This document shows, piece by piece, positions 5,327 through 6,257 of a stretch of 6,257 bases of DNA. Origin of the DNA: Caryophanales bacterium. GTDB lineage: Bacteria; Bacillota_I; Bacilli_A; RFN20; CAG-288. The position numbers and the translations under genes were made by a program. The stretch is taken from contig JAJVUU010000084.1 in the NCBI GenBank assembly GCA_021621525.1, forward strand, positions 1 to 6,257. The letters run 5' to 3'. The notes below the pieces were generated by a model, which was given only the letters and a program-made list of their open reading frames with translations, searched no databases and was not told the origin of the DNA. The number at the start of each line of letters is the position of its first letter. The stretch's first letter is position 1.

Positions 5327-5352
5327 TATACTTTAGATAGCATTGTCTAAAG
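5327..5352 (+). promoter_or_regulatory. Probable -10 with overlapping near-perfect dyad (operator-like)
   Basis: TATACT (5327-5332) is a good -10, but no matching -35 is seen at 16-18 bases. It overlaps an inverted repeat, CTTTAGATA (5331-5339), GCAT, TGTCTAAAG (5344-5352): 9-base arms with one mismatch (pairing as G-T). The dyad covers the expected transcription start and ends 18 bases before the ATG at 5371. It is best read as a repressor site; there is no T run to make it a terminator on the plus strand. Confidence 0.45.
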
Positions 5353-5370
5353 AAAAGAAAGGGAATGATG

Positions 5371-6033
5371 ATGACCTATACCAAAATCAGAATGGATTTC
5401 TACAAATCGCCTACCAAAAACAGATTCTATCGTGTCGTTTTAGTCAAGGGGGATCCGGATCTATTCAAGCTGTCCGTTCTTCTGTTGACTTCCGTCAAGG
5501 CTGAATTCGAGCATTGTTTTCTGATTCATGTCGGAGAGGACATCTCTTATGTGATGGCTCCGTTCATGGAGGACCCCATGTACGGATACAAATACCTGAG
5601 AAGGTATCATCTTTCGGATCTTCCGGATAAATTCGTTTTGGAATATGATACCGGAGATGGATGGGAATTCAACTGCAGAAGATATAAGAAAACAGTCGAG
5701 CTTGATTCAGAGGATGACATCATTCTGCTCGAGGGTGCCGGATACGGAATCATGGAAGACAATATCCATACTCTTTATGAGTACTTCATAGGTAATGTCA
5801 GTCCCAGTTCGTCTACAGACCATCCGGATATAGGCTGTTATCTTCCTTACCACTTCGAAACTTACGGTGATTTCGATCTTGCTTTGGATATCGAGGAAGA
5901 GAATGAGAATCTCAAGAATGATTGCGAAGCTATCTATCCTGATATTGTGAAGGGAGAGGAAGAGTATCTTGAAGGATCTGGCATCTGTCTTGACGACTAT
6001 ATGGTTAAGGACGATGATATCTGGTTCCGTTGA
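5371..6033 (+). CDS. Plasmid pRiA4b ORF-3-like protein
   Basis: The family is widespread on plasmids, in insertion-sequence neighbourhoods and on chromosomes; its biochemical role is not known. In this product (220 residues from ATG 5371) the family pattern is visible: an N-terminal strand segment with YRVVLVKGDPDLFKLSVLL, where the family has an R-x-x-x-V-x-x-x-x-L-x-x-L stretch, then FVLEYDTGDGWEF at about 88-100 (family F-x-x-x-Y-D-x-GD-x-W), and LLEGAGYGIMEDN at about 119-131 (family L-x-G-x-G-x-x-P-x-ED). The last 60 residues are strongly acidic. Three ATGs lie in a row (5365, 5368, 5371); GGG at 5361-5363 is 7 bases from the third and 1 base from the first, so 5371 is preferred, adding or losing two residues at most. 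It stands alone on its strand, divergent from the broken Ig-repeat gene. No transposase is next to it. Confidence 0.75.
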   Translation: MTYTKIRMDFYKSPTKNRFYRVVLVKGDPDLFKLSVLLLTSVKAEFEHCFLIHVGEDISYVMAPFMEDPMYGYKYLRRYHLSDLPDKFVLEYDTGDGWEFNCRRYKKTVELDSEDDIILLEGAGYGIMEDNIHTLYEYFIGNVSPSSSTDHPDIGCYLPYHFETYGDFDLALDIEEENENLKNDCEAIYPDIVKGEEEYLEGSGICLDDYMVKDDDIWFR

Positions 6034-6257
6034 ACCGGATATCCTATGTCGGTTTGTCTTTCACTATCTTATTCCGACGTCTTCTTCGGATAGGCATACA
6101 TATTATGAGAAGTTACGGATAGACTTCTATCCCCCAACTTTCTGATTCCGCCAGACAAAAAATAAGAAAAATGAACATTTTCATCACTAAAAAAGGAAAA
6201 ACTCTGATACTTAGCGCATCAAAGTTATTGCTTTCAATATGTCTTTCTGTATATCAT
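6034..6257. other. Intergenic tail with no supported gene
   Basis: The sequence is A+T-rich. Small inverted repeats occur: AACCG/CGGTT (6033-6037/6050-6054), AGAAGT/ACTTCT (6108-6113/6123-6128) and AAAATG-AA-CATTTT near 6170-6183. None is followed by a T run long enough to call a terminator of the upstream gene. A 14-codon open stretch on the minus strand enters from the right edge and ends at TAA 6213-6211; it is too short to call. Confidence 0.5.

Noticed and set aside
6023..6054. Alternative hairpins GGTTC/GAACC and AACCG/CGGTT around the stop of the last gene
   Set aside because: The stems are only five base pairs and no T run follows, so neither a terminator nor an attenuator is supported.
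6211..6255. C-terminal end of a minus-strand gene entering from the right edge (14 codons to TAA)
   Set aside because: Too short to tell from chance; the hairpin and T-rich stretch after it are weak.

Overview
The window looks like an accessory, island-type region of a Gram-positive-like (Bacillota-type) bacterium of medium G+C. Reasons: strong AGGAGG-type ribosome binding sites 7-8 bases before starts, sigma-A-like promoters (TATAAT with 17-base spacers), a surface protein of Ig-like repeats anchored by a C-terminal membrane helix with a basic tail, and several toxin-antitoxin/Fic modules. I cannot name the genus.

Layout, left to right: (1) bases 1-405 hold the 3' end of a RelB/DinJ-type antitoxin gene overlapping by four bases a complete YafQ-type RNase toxin gene, closed by a textbook UUCG-loop terminator. 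(2) Bases 467-757, minus strand, encode a 96-residue two-helix membrane protein resembling the small pilin-like subunit of Gram-positive-type conjugative type IV secretion; it uses a TTG start. (3) A divergent control region (about 758-863) separates it from a plus-strand Fic AMP-transferase-like gene (864-1787) with an N-terminal DNA-binding domain. This region and the first codons of fic carry five copies of a 9-base motif around GTTCCGATA, placed on both promoters, which suggests self-control by the HTH-Fic protein. (4) A hairpin-rich spacer and a good extended -10 promoter lead into a two-gene operon (1994-2622): a RelB/DinJ-like ribbon-helix-helix antitoxin and a Doc-like toxin, a mixed pairing since Doc classically pairs with Phd. 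A terminator closes it. (5) Bases 2675-5272, minus strand, hold a broken gene for a multi-repeat Ig-like surface protein. It keeps its C-terminal anchor, has one in-frame TAA at a position that is Tyr in sibling repeats, and has no recognisable start or signal peptide at its 5' end. (6) Bases 5371-6033, plus strand, encode a pRiA4b ORF-3-like protein preceded by a near-perfect dyad overlapping its -10. (7) The last 224 bases show no supported gene.

As a whole this is a patchwork of short, separately promoted units (two toxin-antitoxin modules, one self-contained Fic, one orphan pilin-like gene, one plasmid-type orphan) beside a decaying surface-protein gene. The best candidates for something new are the HTH-Fic/pilin divergent control region, the RelB-Doc hybrid module, and the nonsense codon in the Ig-repeat gene.
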